Counted from the first letter of the stretch, positions 46,467-55,169 are shown. The stretch is DNA of 64,000 bases from Melioribacteraceae bacterium (GCA_021647785.1 JAKIUC010000006.1:42862-106861); one strand, 5' to 3'. Numbers and translations are program-made. Notes: generated by a model from the letters alone, not told the origin.

Positions 46467-47105
46467 ATGTTAAAAGTAAACGAAATATTTTATTCCATTC
46501 AGGGAGAAAGCACATACGCAGGTGAACGCTCCGTTTTTGTTCGGCTAACTGGATGTAATTTACGCTGTACATATTGCGATACTGAATATGCCTTTTATGA
46601 TGGAGAAGAATTTTCTGTAGATGCAATTATTGAAAAAGTGAAATCGTATAATTGTAATCTTGTTGAAATTACTGGTGGGGAGCCATTGCTGCAAAAAGAA
46701 GTTTATAAATTAATGAATAGACTTTGTGATTCTGGATTTACTGTTTTGCTTGAAACAAGCGGTTCCCTCTCAATAGAAAATGTTGATGAAAGAGTAATTA
46801 ATATTCTCGATTTCAAAACTCCATCCAGTAAAATGGAGAAGAAGAATGATTTCAAAAATGTTGATTTTTTAAAACCAATTGATGAAGTGAAATTTGTAAT
46901 TGGCTCAAGGTTAGACTATGACTGGTCGAAAAGGATTTTAAAAAAATATCGATTAAATAAAAAAGTAAAAATATTGTTCTCATCAGTATTTGGAAAAATT
47001 GAAGATGAAGAGTTAGTAAACTGGATTTTGAAAGATAACCTTAATGTTAGATACCAACTACAGATGCAAAAATATATTTGGGAACCTGATAAACATGGTG
47101 TATAA
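46467..47105 (+). CDS. queE: 7-carboxy-7-deazaguanine synthase
   Basis: QueE is a radical-SAM enzyme that contracts 6-carboxytetrahydropterin into the 7-deazaguanine ring in queuosine synthesis. The motif CNLRCTYCDT (CxxxCxxC) lies after EIFYSIQGESTYAGERSVFVRLTG, cut here by function: the QGE segment binds SAM/substrate. VEITGGEPLLQ is the GGE motif. The start was set at the ATG of MLKVNEIFYS, 14 codons inside the longest frame, because family proteins begin here. The gene is 69 bp upstream of queD, its direct pathway neighbour. Confidence 0.95.
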   Translation: MLKVNEIFYSIQGESTYAGERSVFVRLTGCNLRCTYCDTEYAFYDGEEFSVDAIIEKVKSYNCNLVEITGGEPLLQKEVYKLMNRLCDSGFTVLLETSGSLSIENVDERVINILDFKTPSSKMEKKNDFKNVDFLKPIDEVKFVIGSRLDYDWSKRILKKYRLNKKVKILFSSVFGKIEDEELVNWILKDNLNVRYQLQMQKYIWEPDKHGV

Positions 47106-47174
47106 TAAAAAGCAGAAGAAAGAAAACCGGAAAGACGCAAAGGTAATAATTAGAAAAATTAAAGAAAGAATAAT

Positions 47175-47591
47175 ATGAAAATAGCAAAAGATTTTAGATG
47201 GGAAATGGCACACAGATTACAGTGCCACAAAGGAAAATGTTTTAATCTTCACGGACACTCATACAAAATGCAAGTTGAATTTGAAGGTAGTGTTAACACG
47301 AGTACAGGCATGGTGTTTGACTATTTTGATGTTAAAGATATTGTTGCACCGCTTGTTGATGAACTTGACCATTCTGTAATAATTTGGGAAAAGGATTCTA
47401 TACTAATTGAAAAAATTTCAGAATTAAATTCTGCACATGTTGTTGTTCCTTTTGAAACTACTGCTGAAAATTTGGTTAGATATTTTTTGGATAAAATCGC
47501 GAAAGCTACGCTACCAAAGGAAATTACAAAAATAAAAGTCCGAGTTTGTGAAACCGAAAATACTTATGCTGAAGATGTAGTGAAGTTATAA
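47175..47591 (+). CDS. queD: 6-carboxytetrahydropterin synthase
   Basis: QueD is a PTPS-fold zinc enzyme making the substrate of QueE. It shows the Zn His residues in FRWEMAHRLQCHKGKCFNLHGHS, with catalytic Cys in HKGKCFNLHGH, and LDHSVIIWEKDS plus the C-terminal VRVCETENTYAEDV with the pterin-anchoring Glu. Length is 138 residues. It pairs with queE as a two-gene queuosine set; queC and queF would be elsewhere. Confidence 0.95.
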   Translation: MKIAKDFRWEMAHRLQCHKGKCFNLHGHSYKMQVEFEGSVNTSTGMVFDYFDVKDIVAPLVDELDHSVIIWEKDSILIEKISELNSAHVVVPFETTAENLVRYFLDKIAKATLPKEITKIKVRVCETENTYAEDVVKL

Positions 47592-47648
47592 ATTCAATTT
47601 CTGCGGCGGTATTACTCTTATAATTTTTCTTTTGATAATTAGTCATAC

Positions 47649-47921
47649 TTAATACGCATCTTTTCTTTGCTTCAAAGCTAAAACAAAAACTATGATATTT
47701 TCATTATCAATACTATAAAGCAATCGATAATCTCCAATTCTAAATCTATAGAGTCCTTCAAATTCACCCTTGAGTTTTTTTATGCTTGGCCCAAAATACG
47801 GGTTCTTTTTGAGTTGAGGATAAACAATGTTTTTAATTTTTGAATAAATTTTGACAGAATTGGTTTTCTTTAAGTTTTTCTGGAAGGATTCTGTTTCAGC
47901 TATATTAAACTCACTGAACAA
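47649..47921 (-). CDS. RelE/ParE-family toxin
   Basis: A 90-residue toxin-like protein with the RelE fold pattern: SFQKNLKKTNSVKIYSKIKN helix, YFGPSIKKLKGEFEGLYRFRIGDYRLLYSI (basic loops and the IGDYRLLY signature), ending in VFVLALKQRKDAY. RelE proteins cleave mRNA at the ribosome; ParE ones poison gyrase, and the RIGDYR core is common to both. It overlaps the antitoxin gene by 11 bp, the normal antitoxin-first order of a type II module. Confidence 0.9.
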   Translation of the reverse strand: MFSEFNIAETESFQKNLKKTNSVKIYSKIKNIVYPQLKKNPYFGPSIKKLKGEFEGLYRFRIGDYRLLYSIDNENIIVFVLALKQRKDAY

Positions 47922-48153
47922 TTTTAAATTTCCCAGTTGAAATATCCTTTAGTCCCTTGTTTATCTCTTTCTTCAGACTTTCATCGTTTTCAATAATAAT
48001 CATTTCACTATCTGAAACGTATGAGGATAGTGACAAATAATTTACTGCTGCATATTCAATAAAATTTGAAATTGTTCGCTTTTCACCATTTGCGGCAGTT
48101 TTTAGCAAGGTGTATATATCATCGTCAATTCTTAGCGTTATTGTTTTACTCAT
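47911..48153 (-). CDS. Ribbon-helix-helix antitoxin
   Basis: The 80-residue protein starts with a CopG/RHH DNA-binding unit (KTITLRIDDDIYTLLKTAAN, then EKRTISNFIEYAAVNYL) and has a charged C-terminal tail (KKEINKGLKDISTGKFKIVQ) to wrap the toxin. Family members repress their own operon. Upstream lie three tandem 10-bp repeats that overlap a promoter, as expected for an RHH operator. It is translationally coupled to the toxin. Confidence 0.9.
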   Translation of the reverse strand: MSKTITLRIDDDIYTLLKTAANGEKRTISNFIEYAAVNYLSLSSYVSDSEMIIIENDESLKKEINKGLKDISTGKFKIVQ

Positions 48154-48177
48154 AGTAAATCTTTTTTATTCTAATTG

Positions 48178-48212
48178 TATTCAAAAGTATTCAAAAGTAT
48201 TCACAAAGTCAA
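48178..48212 (-). promoter_or_regulatory. Promoter with tandem operator repeats of the toxin-antitoxin operon
   Basis: On the minus strand TTG (48210-48212) and TACTTTTG (48182-48189) are separated by exactly 20 bases, matching the Bacteroidota TTG-N20-TAnnTTTG promoter. Three direct repeats of TATTCAAAAG (plus strand, 48178-48208, the last with one extra C) cover this core. They are the likely binding sites of the RHH antitoxin, which would block RNA polymerase. The leader to the ATG would be short, about 25 bases. Confidence 0.6.
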
Positions 48213-48278
48213 TTTTTAGTTTTTATTACGGGAAAATGGATTGTATGGTAGAGGTCATATAATATGCTACCTCTACAT

Positions 48279-49379
48279 TTAATCTAACTCACTCAAAATA
48301 TCTTCTATCCGCTCTTCACTTAATTCATCTCTTGTTTTAAAAGAATTTAGAATTACATCGGCTTGTTGGAGAAGTTTTTTCTTGTAATATTTTGGAGCAT
48401 ATATTGAAGCATCAATCATATAAAACCGATTATTTTTTTTATCCAAAAATGAATAGCTGATAAATGGACCGCCGCCAGATTTATCACTAAACTTCCAGAA
48501 CCCTTGACTCATTAGTGCATATCGCCCATTAAAATTAGCTTGCGAAACCATTGGTTTCGACATTCCAAAAGCAATATCAACATAAACAGAATCATCACTA
48601 ACTCTAAAATATTTTTGTGTAATTCTATTTCTGATATCTATTAAGCTATCGTTATTCAAATACTTTGCATTAGCATTTTCAATCCAGTGAACAAACATCC
48701 AGCGTTCTAGATCAGTATTTCTTCCACTTCTTAACCAAACAAAATTATTTGCCGAATCACTAATAGCAAGGTTAACAGCTGGTTGAATATACAAAGTCCA
48801 ATCATACTTACTAAAAATATCAGCTTTCATTTTCTTCAATTCTAAGTTTGGTTTATATAGTTTTGAAAATAATCTCTGGTTGGATGCCTGCCTGAATGAG
48901 TAGAGCAACTCCTCATTTTTTTTAAGAATGTTTTTCTTGAGTTCTTCAACAGAGTTAGAAATTAGAAACATAACAAGCTGATCTTTTGCCCAAAGATTAT
49001 TCTTATTAATAAAAGATTCTTCATTGTTTTTCACTAATTCAGTAACTGATGAATCTAATGTGGCTTTAATATATTTTGATGTATTATCATCTGAATCTAG
49101 CACACCAAGGATAATAATGTTTTTTCTGTTTTGTAATTTTCTTAATTTTCTAAAGTTCTCTCTTTGCAGATTAAAAAGATTTTCTGCTTGCGGTGTATAA
49201 ATTATCTTTTCAAAAACATGCAGCATTTCTGCTTCTAATTCGTAATAGAGCGATGAGTCGGCAATTACAATTATATCATCCCCATTTCCAATAGCTGGTC
49301 TTTGAGAGTTTGAGCATGACGAAAGGGAAATGAGTAATCCTGTAAGAATAATTAAAATGGGTAAAAGTTTTATTTTCAT
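48279..49379 (-). CDS. DUF4837 family lipoprotein
   Basis: A lipoprotein leader (MKIKLLPILIILTGLLISLSSC) is followed by the DUF4837 pattern: GNGDDIIVIADSSLYYELEA near residue 32, KNIIILGVLDSDDNTSKYIK, DDWTLYI-type segment (KYDWTLYIQPAVNLA), and FVWLRSGRNTDLERWMFVHWIE with the repeat-like beta C-terminus (GRYALMSQGFWKFSDKSGGGPFISYSF cut by motif). The family is restricted mainly to Bacteroidota relatives and has no known function. It probably sits on the outer membrane. It stands alone. Confidence 0.88.
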   Translation of the reverse strand: MKIKLLPILIILTGLLISLSSCSNSQRPAIGNGDDIIVIADSSLYYELEAEMLHVFEKIIYTPQAENLFNLQRENFRKLRKLQNRKNIIILGVLDSDDNTSKYIKATLDSSVTELVKNNEESFINKNNLWAKDQLVMFLISNSVEELKKNILKKNEELLYSFRQASNQRLFSKLYKPNLELKKMKADIFSKYDWTLYIQPAVNLAISDSANNFVWLRSGRNTDLERWMFVHWIENANAKYLNNDSLIDIRNRITQKYFRVSDDSVYVDIAFGMSKPMVSQANFNGRYALMSQGFWKFSDKSGGGPFISYSFLDKKNNRFYMIDASIYAPKYYKKKLLQQADVILNSFKTRDELSEERIEDILSELD

Positions 49380-49501
49380 ATCAGTTAAATTTTATTTTAA
49401 AAAGTAAAAATTATACAAAGGTGTAGAGCAATAGTTTCATCTGTTTACCTGTTCCGTCCTGTCCCGATCTTTTTGCGGGATCTTTTTGCGGAATAATTTG
49501 T

Positions 49502-49541
49502 AGAGCGAATCTCCTTGCCTGTCCCTATGGGAATTCGCTCT
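49502..49541 (-). repeat. Hairpin element A (AGAGCGAAT stem, GGGACAGG loop)
   Basis: AGAGCGAAT / ATTCGCTCT form a 9-bp stem. On the minus strand the loop reads TCCCATAGGGACAGGCAAGG, and the element ends with CTACAA. It also contains the 11-mer TCCCTATGGGA found in the integrase insertion at 61118-61139. Confidence 0.8.
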
Positions 49542-49552
49542 TGCTATTAGAT

Positions 49553-49592
49553 AGAAACGAAATCCACAAGGGACAGGAAGGACTTTCGTTCT
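49553..49592 (+). repeat. Hairpin element B (AGAAACGAAA stem, GGGACAGG loop)
   Basis: AGAAACGAAATCC pairs with GGACTTTCGTTCT with one bulge on each side. The loop contains AAGGGACAGG, and the element ends with CTACAA, as in element A, which lies inverted beside it. The stems differ between A and B, yet both remain paired. Confidence 0.8.
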
Positions 49593-49749
49593 ACAATTTT
49601 TTTTATAATCTCCGTGGCTCCGTAGGTCTGTAAGACTCTTACAGAGAATCCCTTTGGGAGAGTCTCATGCTGTAAGCATCCTTACAGGACAGACATCCCC
49701 TTGTGTCTTTAATAAGCATGCTCGTTTCATATTGACTTGTTTTGCTTGG

Positions 49750-50421
49750 CTAAATAGGAACATTGGGTAACACCAATTCTAAATTTGGCAAAAAGATTGA
49801 ATACAATATTGCCATTGTACCACAGACTGCAATGGGGACAGTTAAATTATCATCAGCCCAACCGTATGAAACATTTTCAATTATTGCAGCTACTGCAACC
49901 GCAGCAAACCCTATTAAATATTCAGTTAAGCTACCATCTATTTTAGGAGTAATAAGCATTACTAAACTTCCAAAAAGAAAAAATGATAGAGTACCCTCAA
50001 GGCTTTTGAAAAGAAATTTATGCCGTCCAAACTTTCGTCCAATTAGTGCTGCAAAAATATCACCAAAAATAAGTACAGCAATTCCCAATAGTACAAAGGC
50101 TTTCGGGAAAAAGAGAACAGTTACCAAGGCACCTATCAAAACGTAAGTAGCTCCACTTAAAATAATTTTATTAGAATTAATTTCATGCTCCCTCATCATA
50201 AATCCAACAATGGAATACAAATACTTTTTATATGCGGGTGAAATATAACGAGCCAAATCTAAAATAAGTGAAACGACTGTTAAGGGAATTAGTATTGTTA
50301 ATGCCAATTCCCTTGTTACAAAATAGTAAATAACGGCAATTGAAATAGAGAGTAGATGAATACTTTTTCTAAGCAATTCAGCTTTATAATCTATTGTTCC
50401 TTTATCAAGTTTTGTCGTCAT
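49750..50421 (-). CDS. CTP-dependent diacylglycerol/dolichol kinase family membrane protein (SEC59/DGK1/VTE5 type)
   Basis: Six or seven membrane segments in 223 residues, with the family signature GDIFAALIGRKFGRHKFLFKSLEGTLSFFLFG (the GD, GR.FG and K...GT positions near residue 130-160 are the conserved ones). Family members phosphorylate lipid alcohols such as diacylglycerol, dolichol or phytol using CTP. It follows ftsH with a 17-bp overlap and so shares its transcript. The actual lipid is unknown. Confidence 0.85.
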   Translation of the reverse strand: MTTKLDKGTIDYKAELLRKSIHLLSISIAVIYYFVTRELALTILIPLTVVSLILDLARYISPAYKKYLYSIVGFMMREHEINSNKIILSGATYVLIGALVTVLFFPKAFVLLGIAVLIFGDIFAALIGRKFGRHKFLFKSLEGTLSFFLFGSLVMLITPKIDGSLTEYLIGFAAVAVAAIIENVSYGWADDNLTVPIAVCGTMAILYSIFLPNLELVLPNVPI

Positions 50422-52468
50422 TCTTCTCTTCTAAGTTTCCATTAGTAGTGCGGTCTTCTTTCTCTTTAATCATATCTTTAACATGCTCTGGAACTTCTCC
50501 ATTTCCATTTTTCTTTACAGGTGGTAGTTCTTCACCCTTAATAATTTTTTCAATCTCTTCAGAATCAAGTATTTCTCGTTCCAATAATTCTTTAGAAAGT
50601 TTATGTAAAACATCCATATTTTCTCTAAGTATAGACTCAGAACGTTTCATAGCATCCATTACAATTAATTTTACTTCTACATCAATTTCTTGGGCTGTTA
50701 ACTCACTAAATTCTTGATGTTTTGTAACTTCTCTACCAAGGAATAACTCTTCCTGTTTAGCTCCGTAAGAAATAGGTCCCATTTTTTCACTCATCCCCCA
50801 TTCACAGACCATTTTACGAGCAATACTTGTTGCTTTTTCTATATCATTTCCTGCACCAGTAGTAAAATTATTGAATATAACTTTCTCGGCTGCCCTTCCA
50901 CCCAAAGCGTAGGTTATAACTCCTTCGAGATACTCTTTTGTATATGTATGCTTTTCATCAACAGGAAGATATGTTGTAACCCCCAAAGCCTGTCCACGAG
51001 GGATAATAGTAACTTTGTGAACTGGGTCTGCTTCCGGAGTTTTAAGTGCAACCAGCACGTGTCCTATTTCGTGATAAGCTGTAACCTTTTTCTCTTTTTC
51101 AGAAATGATAAGGCTTTTACGTTCCATTCCCATCATAATTTTATCTTTTGCATCTTCAAAATCAATTACTTCCAGCGATGCTTTGTTTTTGCGTGCTGCT
51201 AAGAGAGCAGCTTCGTTAACGAGATTGGCAAGTTCCGCTCCCGATAAGCCTGGCGTACCCTTTGCGAGTGTTTTCAAATTTACATCTTTAGCAAGAGGTG
51301 TTTTTCTGGTATGAACTTTAAGAATTCCTTCTCTTCCTTTTACATCCGGTCTATCAACAACAACTTGTCTATCAAAACGTCCGGGTCTTAACAATGCTGG
51401 GTCAAGTACATCGGGTCGGTTAGTTGCTGCAATAATAATTACACCACTGTTTTGTTCAAATCCATCCATCTCAACAAGAAGTGCATTAAGTGTTTGTTCA
51501 CGTTCATCGTGTCCGCCGCCAAGCCCAGCACCACGCTGGCGTCCTACTGCATCAATCTCATCAATAAAAACAATAGAGGGGGCACTCTTCTTTCCTTGTT
51601 CAAAAAGATCACGAACACGGCTTGCACCAACACCAACAAACATTTCAACAAAATCGGCACCACTAATTGAAAAGAATGGAACTCCAGCTTCACCAGCAAC
51701 GGCACGTGCTAAAAGAGTTTTTCCTGTTCCGGGAGGTCCTAATAATAGAACACCACGTGGAATTTTACCACCAAGTTTTTGGAACTTATCTGGCTCTTTT
51801 AAAAACTCAATTACTTCTTCAAGTTCTTGCTTGGCTTCATCTGCACCAGCAACATCTTTAAATGTAACTTTTGTTTGTGAATCGGATATTAATTTAGCTT
51901 TACTTTTTCCAAAACTAAAAATACCTTTTTGCCCGCCGCCAGCACCCCCCTGCATACGCTTCATAAAGAGAATCCAGACACCAATAATTAATATCCACGG
52001 AACTAGCCCAAATAATAGGGTCATCCATTCATTCGATTCTTTTACAAAAGTGAATTTAATCCCTTTCTCTTTCCAAACCTTAACTTGGTCTTGAATAATT
52101 GGTTCAACAAGTGTAACTCTAAATTTCTCAATATTTTGATTATTTATGAATTCCTTCTTTTTGAATGTACCCTCAAAAATGTAGTTGTTCGCTTCATCTT
52201 TAAGAACTTTTGCTTCACTAATTTTATCGCTATTAATAAAAACTTCATACTGATCGTATGTAATTTCCATATTTGTTTTATTTCCTTCCTGCATAAATTG
52301 CATAACAATTACTGCAGCAATAACAACTGCTCCCCAACTTAAAACAGATTTTATAACTTTTGACCAATCAAAATCACCATCCTGTTTTTTGGGGTTGAGA
52401 AAAGGCTTCTTTTTTGGGTTTCCCTTTTTTTCGTTTTTTTCGTTTTTTTCGTTTTTATTATCTGACAT
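50405..52468 (-). CDS. ftsH: ATP-dependent zinc metalloprotease FtsH
   Basis: FtsH is a membrane-bound AAA+ protease that degrades damaged membrane proteins and short-lived regulators. Order: Lys/Asn-rich N-terminus, TM1 (about 38-58), periplasmic domain, TM2 (about 148-168), AAA module with Walker A GPPGTGKT, Walker [12 protein letters not shown], second region of homology [20 protein letters not shown], and the protease domain with zinc motif [12 protein letters not shown] (HExGH). Length is 687 residues. It sits between hpt and the lipid kinase on the same strand; tilS-hpt-ftsH is a gene order kept in many bacteria. Confidence 0.98.
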   Translation of the reverse strand: MSDNKNEKNEKNEKKGNPKKKPFLNPKKQDGDFDWSKVIKSVLSWGAVVIAAVIVMQFMQEGNKTNMEITYDQYEVFINSDKISEAKVLKDEANNYIFEGTFKKKEFINNQNIEKFRVTLVEPIIQDQVKVWKEKGIKFTFVKESNEWMTLLFGLVPWILIIGVWILFMKRMQGGAGGGQKGIFSFGKSKAKLISDSQTKVTFKDVAGADEAKQELEEVIEFLKEPDKFQKLGGKIPRGVLLLGPPGTGKTLLARAVAGEAGVPFFSISGADFVEMFVGVGASRVRDLFEQGKKSAPSIVFIDEIDAVGRQRGAGLGGGHDEREQTLNALLVEMDGFEQNSGVIIIAATNRPDVLDPALLRPGRFDRQVVVDRPDVKGREGILKVHTRKTPLAKDVNLKTLAKGTPGLSGAELANLVNEAALLAARKNKASLEVIDFEDAKDKIMMGMERKSLIISEKEKKVTAYHEIGHVLVALKTPEADPVHKVTIIPRGQALGVTTYLPVDEKHTYTKEYLEGVITYALGGRAAEKVIFNNFTTGAGNDIEKATSIARKMVCEWGMSEKMGPISYGAKQEELFLGREVTKHQEFSELTAQEIDVEVKLIVMDAMKRSESILRENMDVLHKLSKELLEREILDSEEIEKIIKGEELPPVKKNGNGEVPEHVKDMIKEKEDRTTNGNLEEKNDDKT

Positions 52469-52533
52469 TTCTAATTTATTAAACTCCTTGTATGTTAAAA
52501 GCGGACATTCCGCAGAATGTCTCTACATTATTC

Positions 52534-53094
52534 TTATTCACTAAGTTGATAAATTGCCCGTAAGTTTCTAAATTTTTGGGCATAATCTAATCCATAACCA
52601 ATTACAAATTGGTCTGTTATTTCAAATCCAATATAATCAATTTTAACATCATATTTAAGACTGTTAGGCTTAACTAAAAGGGAAGCGTACTTAATGGATG
52701 CAGGTTCTAATTGCTTTAACAAACCATCCATATAATTAATTGATAAACCCGAATCTACAATATCTTCAACAACTATTATGTGTCTTTCGGTGATATCGGC
52801 ATTAAGTTCTTTTAACATTTTTACATTACCCGATGAGATTTTTTCATCGCCATAACTGGAAAGTTTCATAAAATCCATTTCGCAATGAATTGTAACTTGT
52901 TTCAATAAATCGGATAGAAACATAAATGAGCCATTTAATACACCTATAAATATTGGAAGTTTCCCTTCATAGTCATGTGATATTTGCTCTCCAATCTCTT
53001 TTACACGTAGAGCCAATTTCTCTTCAGAAATCATTGGAATAAATTTTTCGTTTCCAACTTGTATAAAATCTTTTTTATAATCTATTTTACCCAT
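52534..53094 (-). CDS. hpt: Hypoxanthine phosphoribosyltransferase
   Basis: Purine salvage enzyme that transfers phosphoribose from PRPP to hypoxanthine or guanine. The PRPP loop is in HIIVVEDIVDSGLSINYMDG, with PIFIGVLNGSFMFLSDLL at the N-terminal loop and the purine-binding IDYIGFEITDQFVIGYGLDY near the C-terminus. The ATG chosen (MGKIDYKK) has GAGGAG four bases upstream and gives 186 residues; a TTG four codons earlier is not supported. It lies between tilS and ftsH, a common order. Confidence 0.96.
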   Translation of the reverse strand: MGKIDYKKDFIQVGNEKFIPMISEEKLALRVKEIGEQISHDYEGKLPIFIGVLNGSFMFLSDLLKQVTIHCEMDFMKLSSYGDEKISSGNVKMLKELNADITERHIIVVEDIVDSGLSINYMDGLLKQLEPASIKYASLLVKPNSLKYDVKIDYIGFEITDQFVIGYGLDYAQKFRNLRAIYQLSE

Positions 53095-53166
53095 AAGTCT
53101 CCTCAAAAATGATATTTAAATATATAGTAAGCTATAATTGAAGGTAAAGGAAAAGCAACTTCACTT

Positions 53167-54540
53167 TTAGATACACCTTACAAATAATTTAATAATCCTT
53201 TTAGTTTCATTATTAATTTTTACACTTTCATCTATTCTATTACCAACAACCCAGATTATTTTATTTCCATTTAACAAAACAAGTTGTTCCTTTTTATTTC
53301 TTGAATTTACTTTTGCCTCAGTTAAAAAATCGGAAATCTTTTTACTCCCTTTTAATCCAATGGGTTGAAATTTATCTCCGTTTTCCCATTTTCTAATTGT
53401 AAGTGGAAATGAAATGTTATCACCGTTTATAAACTCAATATTTTTAGATGATGAAAATTTAACACTCTCTAACTCAACAATTTTTGCCGAAATTATTTTG
53501 TTTCCAATTTGCACTTCCTGATTTAACTTGAGTTCGTAACTATCGCTAATACTTGAAACACTTTTTGCCGTTACCAAAACGAACTCTCTCTCTTTTATGG
53601 CAACAACATTGTTACTTAATTCGGCTTTACTTCCAACCTGCAATGAAAAAATTGATTTGATTTTTGAAATATCATCAAATGTAAAAACTTTTTTAAATTC
53701 TTTTTCAAGCCCTAATTTAATGGAGTTTGGAAAGATGTTTTCAAATTTTTCAGTTGCTATTAGATTCGAGATTTCAATTCCCGATTCACTTTTTGTGATA
53801 AATTTTTTCCTAATTTCATCTGCATAATCGTGAATTGCCTTTTCACTTTGGGAAGCAATTTCAGAAAACCGTAAAATATTATTATCAATTCCAGAATTAA
53901 TATTTTCTTTAACTTTTGGAATAATTTCATTCCGCAAATAATTGCGTGTAAAATCATTTTCAAAATTAGTGGAATCAATTCTATATTTAATTTTATTTGA
54001 ATTAAGATAGCTTAATATATCTACCTTACTTACCGAAAGAAACGGACGAATTATATTATCTCTTTTAATTGGAATACCGCTTGCACCCTTTAATCCTGTT
54101 CCGCGAAACAGATTTAATAAAACTGTTTCTGTGTTATCTTCCAAGTTGTGTGCCGTTACAATTTTTGCTGCTTTTATTTTGGAAGCATGTCCCGACAATT
54201 TCTGATATCTTAAATTACGTGCAGCTTCTTCTATTGATTGTTTGTTTTTATCGGCAAATGTTTTTACATCCACTTTTACAGATACAAAACTAACACCTAC
54301 CTCTTCACACAACAATTTACAAAAAACCTCATCCCCATCCGATTCATCCCCGCGCAATTGATGATTTACATGCATTGCTGTAATTTCAATTTCAAACTTC
54401 GATTTAAATTTATGAAAAAATTGGAGTGCAAAAACAGAATCGGGACCACCACTAAGTGCAATTAGTAACTTATCTCCATTTTCAAACAGTTTTTGCTTGG
54501 AAATGAAATGAATGATATTTTGTTCTATCTTCCTATTCAC
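53167..54540 (-). CDS. tilS: tRNA(Ile)-lysidine synthetase
   Basis: TilS modifies C34 of the AUA-reading tRNA-Ile with lysine. The N-terminal PP-loop ATPase carries LLIALSGGPDSVFALQFF near residue 27 and HNLEDNTETVLLNLFRGTGLKG, and the C-terminal domain (TilS_C-like) includes IRKWENGDKFQPIGLKGSKKISDFLTEA, cut here at its GDKFQP core. It has 457 residues and a GTG start. There is no good SD sequence, but the N-terminus fits the family. It is the first gene of the tilS-hpt-ftsH-kinase set. Confidence 0.95.
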   Translation of the reverse strand: MNRKIEQNIIHFISKQKLFENGDKLLIALSGGPDSVFALQFFHKFKSKFEIEITAMHVNHQLRGDESDGDEVFCKLLCEEVGVSFVSVKVDVKTFADKNKQSIEEAARNLRYQKLSGHASKIKAAKIVTAHNLEDNTETVLLNLFRGTGLKGASGIPIKRDNIIRPFLSVSKVDILSYLNSNKIKYRIDSTNFENDFTRNYLRNEIIPKVKENINSGIDNNILRFSEIASQSEKAIHDYADEIRKKFITKSESGIEISNLIATEKFENIFPNSIKLGLEKEFKKVFTFDDISKIKSIFSLQVGSKAELSNNVVAIKEREFVLVTAKSVSSISDSYELKLNQEVQIGNKIISAKIVELESVKFSSSKNIEFINGDNISFPLTIRKWENGDKFQPIGLKGSKKISDFLTEAKVNSRNKKEQLVLLNGNKIIWVVGNRIDESVKINNETKRIIKLFVRCI

Positions 54541-54555
54541 TTTTTCTTGAGGGAA

Positions 54556-54590
54556 TAAAAAAAGTCTGACAGAGAAATTTCTATCAGACT
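54556..54590 (-). terminator. Intrinsic terminator of greA
   Basis: On the minus strand AGTCTGA ... TCAGACT (7-bp stem) encloses a loop that itself contains AGAAATTTCT, and a run of T follows. It lies 26 bp after the greA stop codon. Confidence 0.85.
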
Positions 54591-54615
54591 AATTTAATAT
54601 AAAATTATTTCCATT

Positions 54616-55086
54616 TTAATCAATTGAAAGAACTTCAAACTTAATGGTTCCTGCAGGAACTTGGGCGTTAACAATTTCGCCTACTTTTCGTCCCATAAGT
54701 GATTTACCAACTGGGGAAGTTAGCGCAATTTTTCCAAGTTGTAAATTAGCTTCTTCAGGTGAAACCAACTGATATTCAAATTCTTTTTGATTATTAAGAT
54801 TTTTAACTTTAACCTTTGAGAGAATATGGACTTCATCTTTTGGAAAGTTTGAGGCATCTATAATTTGTGCTCTAGAAAGAAGATTTTCCATTTTACTAAT
54901 TTTTAATTCCAACAAACCTTGAGCATCTTTGGCTGCATCATATTCAGCATTTTCGGATAAATCGCCAAAAGACCTTGCTTCGGCAATTGTATTTGCCATC
55001 TCTTTTCTACCAGTAGTTTTAAGTTCTTTAACTTCGTTTTCAATTTCTCGAAGTCGTTCTGGTGTTAAATAAACAAAATTTGCCAC
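54616..55086 (-). CDS. greA: Transcription elongation factor GreA
   Basis: GreA rescues backtracked RNA polymerase by stimulating transcript cleavage. The N-terminal coiled coil has YLTPERLREIENEVKELK and the tip acidic residues in SFGDLSENAEYDAAKDAQGL, whose D and E residues reach into the polymerase active site. The C-terminal FKBP-like domain includes LTSPVGKSLMGRKVGEIVNA. Length is 156 residues. It is transcribed alone, with its own promoter, leader hairpin and terminator (listed separately). Confidence 0.98.
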   Translation of the reverse strand: MANFVYLTPERLREIENEVKELKTTGRKEMANTIAEARSFGDLSENAEYDAAKDAQGLLELKISKMENLLSRAQIIDASNFPKDEVHILSKVKVKNLNNQKEFEYQLVSPEEANLQLGKIALTSPVGKSLMGRKVGEIVNAQVPAGTIKFEVLSID

Positions 55087-55115
55087 GGATAAATCTCCCT
55101 ATTTAAAAAAAATTA

Positions 55116-55133
55116 CCACTGCTTTTGCAGTGG
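55116..55133 (-). promoter_or_regulatory. Leader hairpin of greA with T-tract (possible attenuator)
   Basis: CCACTGC-AAAA-GCAGTGG (7-bp stem) is followed on the minus strand by TAATTTTTTTT, 30 bp before the greA ATG. This is the form of an intrinsic terminator placed in the 5' leader. E. coli greA also has a leader terminator (GraL), which is a parallel only. Confidence 0.6.
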
Positions 55134-55138
55134 ATAAA

Positions 55139-55169
55139 CAAATGTAAGTAAATATTGATTTTTTTTCAA
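55139..55169 (-). promoter_or_regulatory. Candidate greA promoter
   Basis: On the minus strand TTG (55167-55169) and TACATTTG (55139-55146) are separated by exactly 20 bases. The predicted transcript would begin at about the start of the leader hairpin. The spacing is the same as in the toxin-antitoxin promoter. Confidence 0.5.

Larger units (their letters stand above)
49380..49749. other. Intergenic region densely packed with short inverted repeats
   Basis: There is no coding frame. Two related hairpins in opposite orientation (49502-49541 and 49553-49592) are followed by further palindromes, CTGTAAGAcTCTTACAG near 49628, ATCCCTTTGGGA near 49649 and CTGTAAGcatcCTTACAG near 49670. The tandem words CTTTTTGCGGGAT/CTTTTTGCGGAAT lie near 49470. 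Confidence 0.8.

Noticed and set aside
48178..48208. Tandem TATTCAAAAG repeats considered as a CRISPR-like array
   Set aside because: The repeats are 10 bp and contiguous with no spacers; they fit an operator overlapping a promoter.
49763..50146. 127-residue frame on the plus strand
   Set aside because: It is the reverse complement of the membrane lipid-kinase gene, whose motifs are clear.
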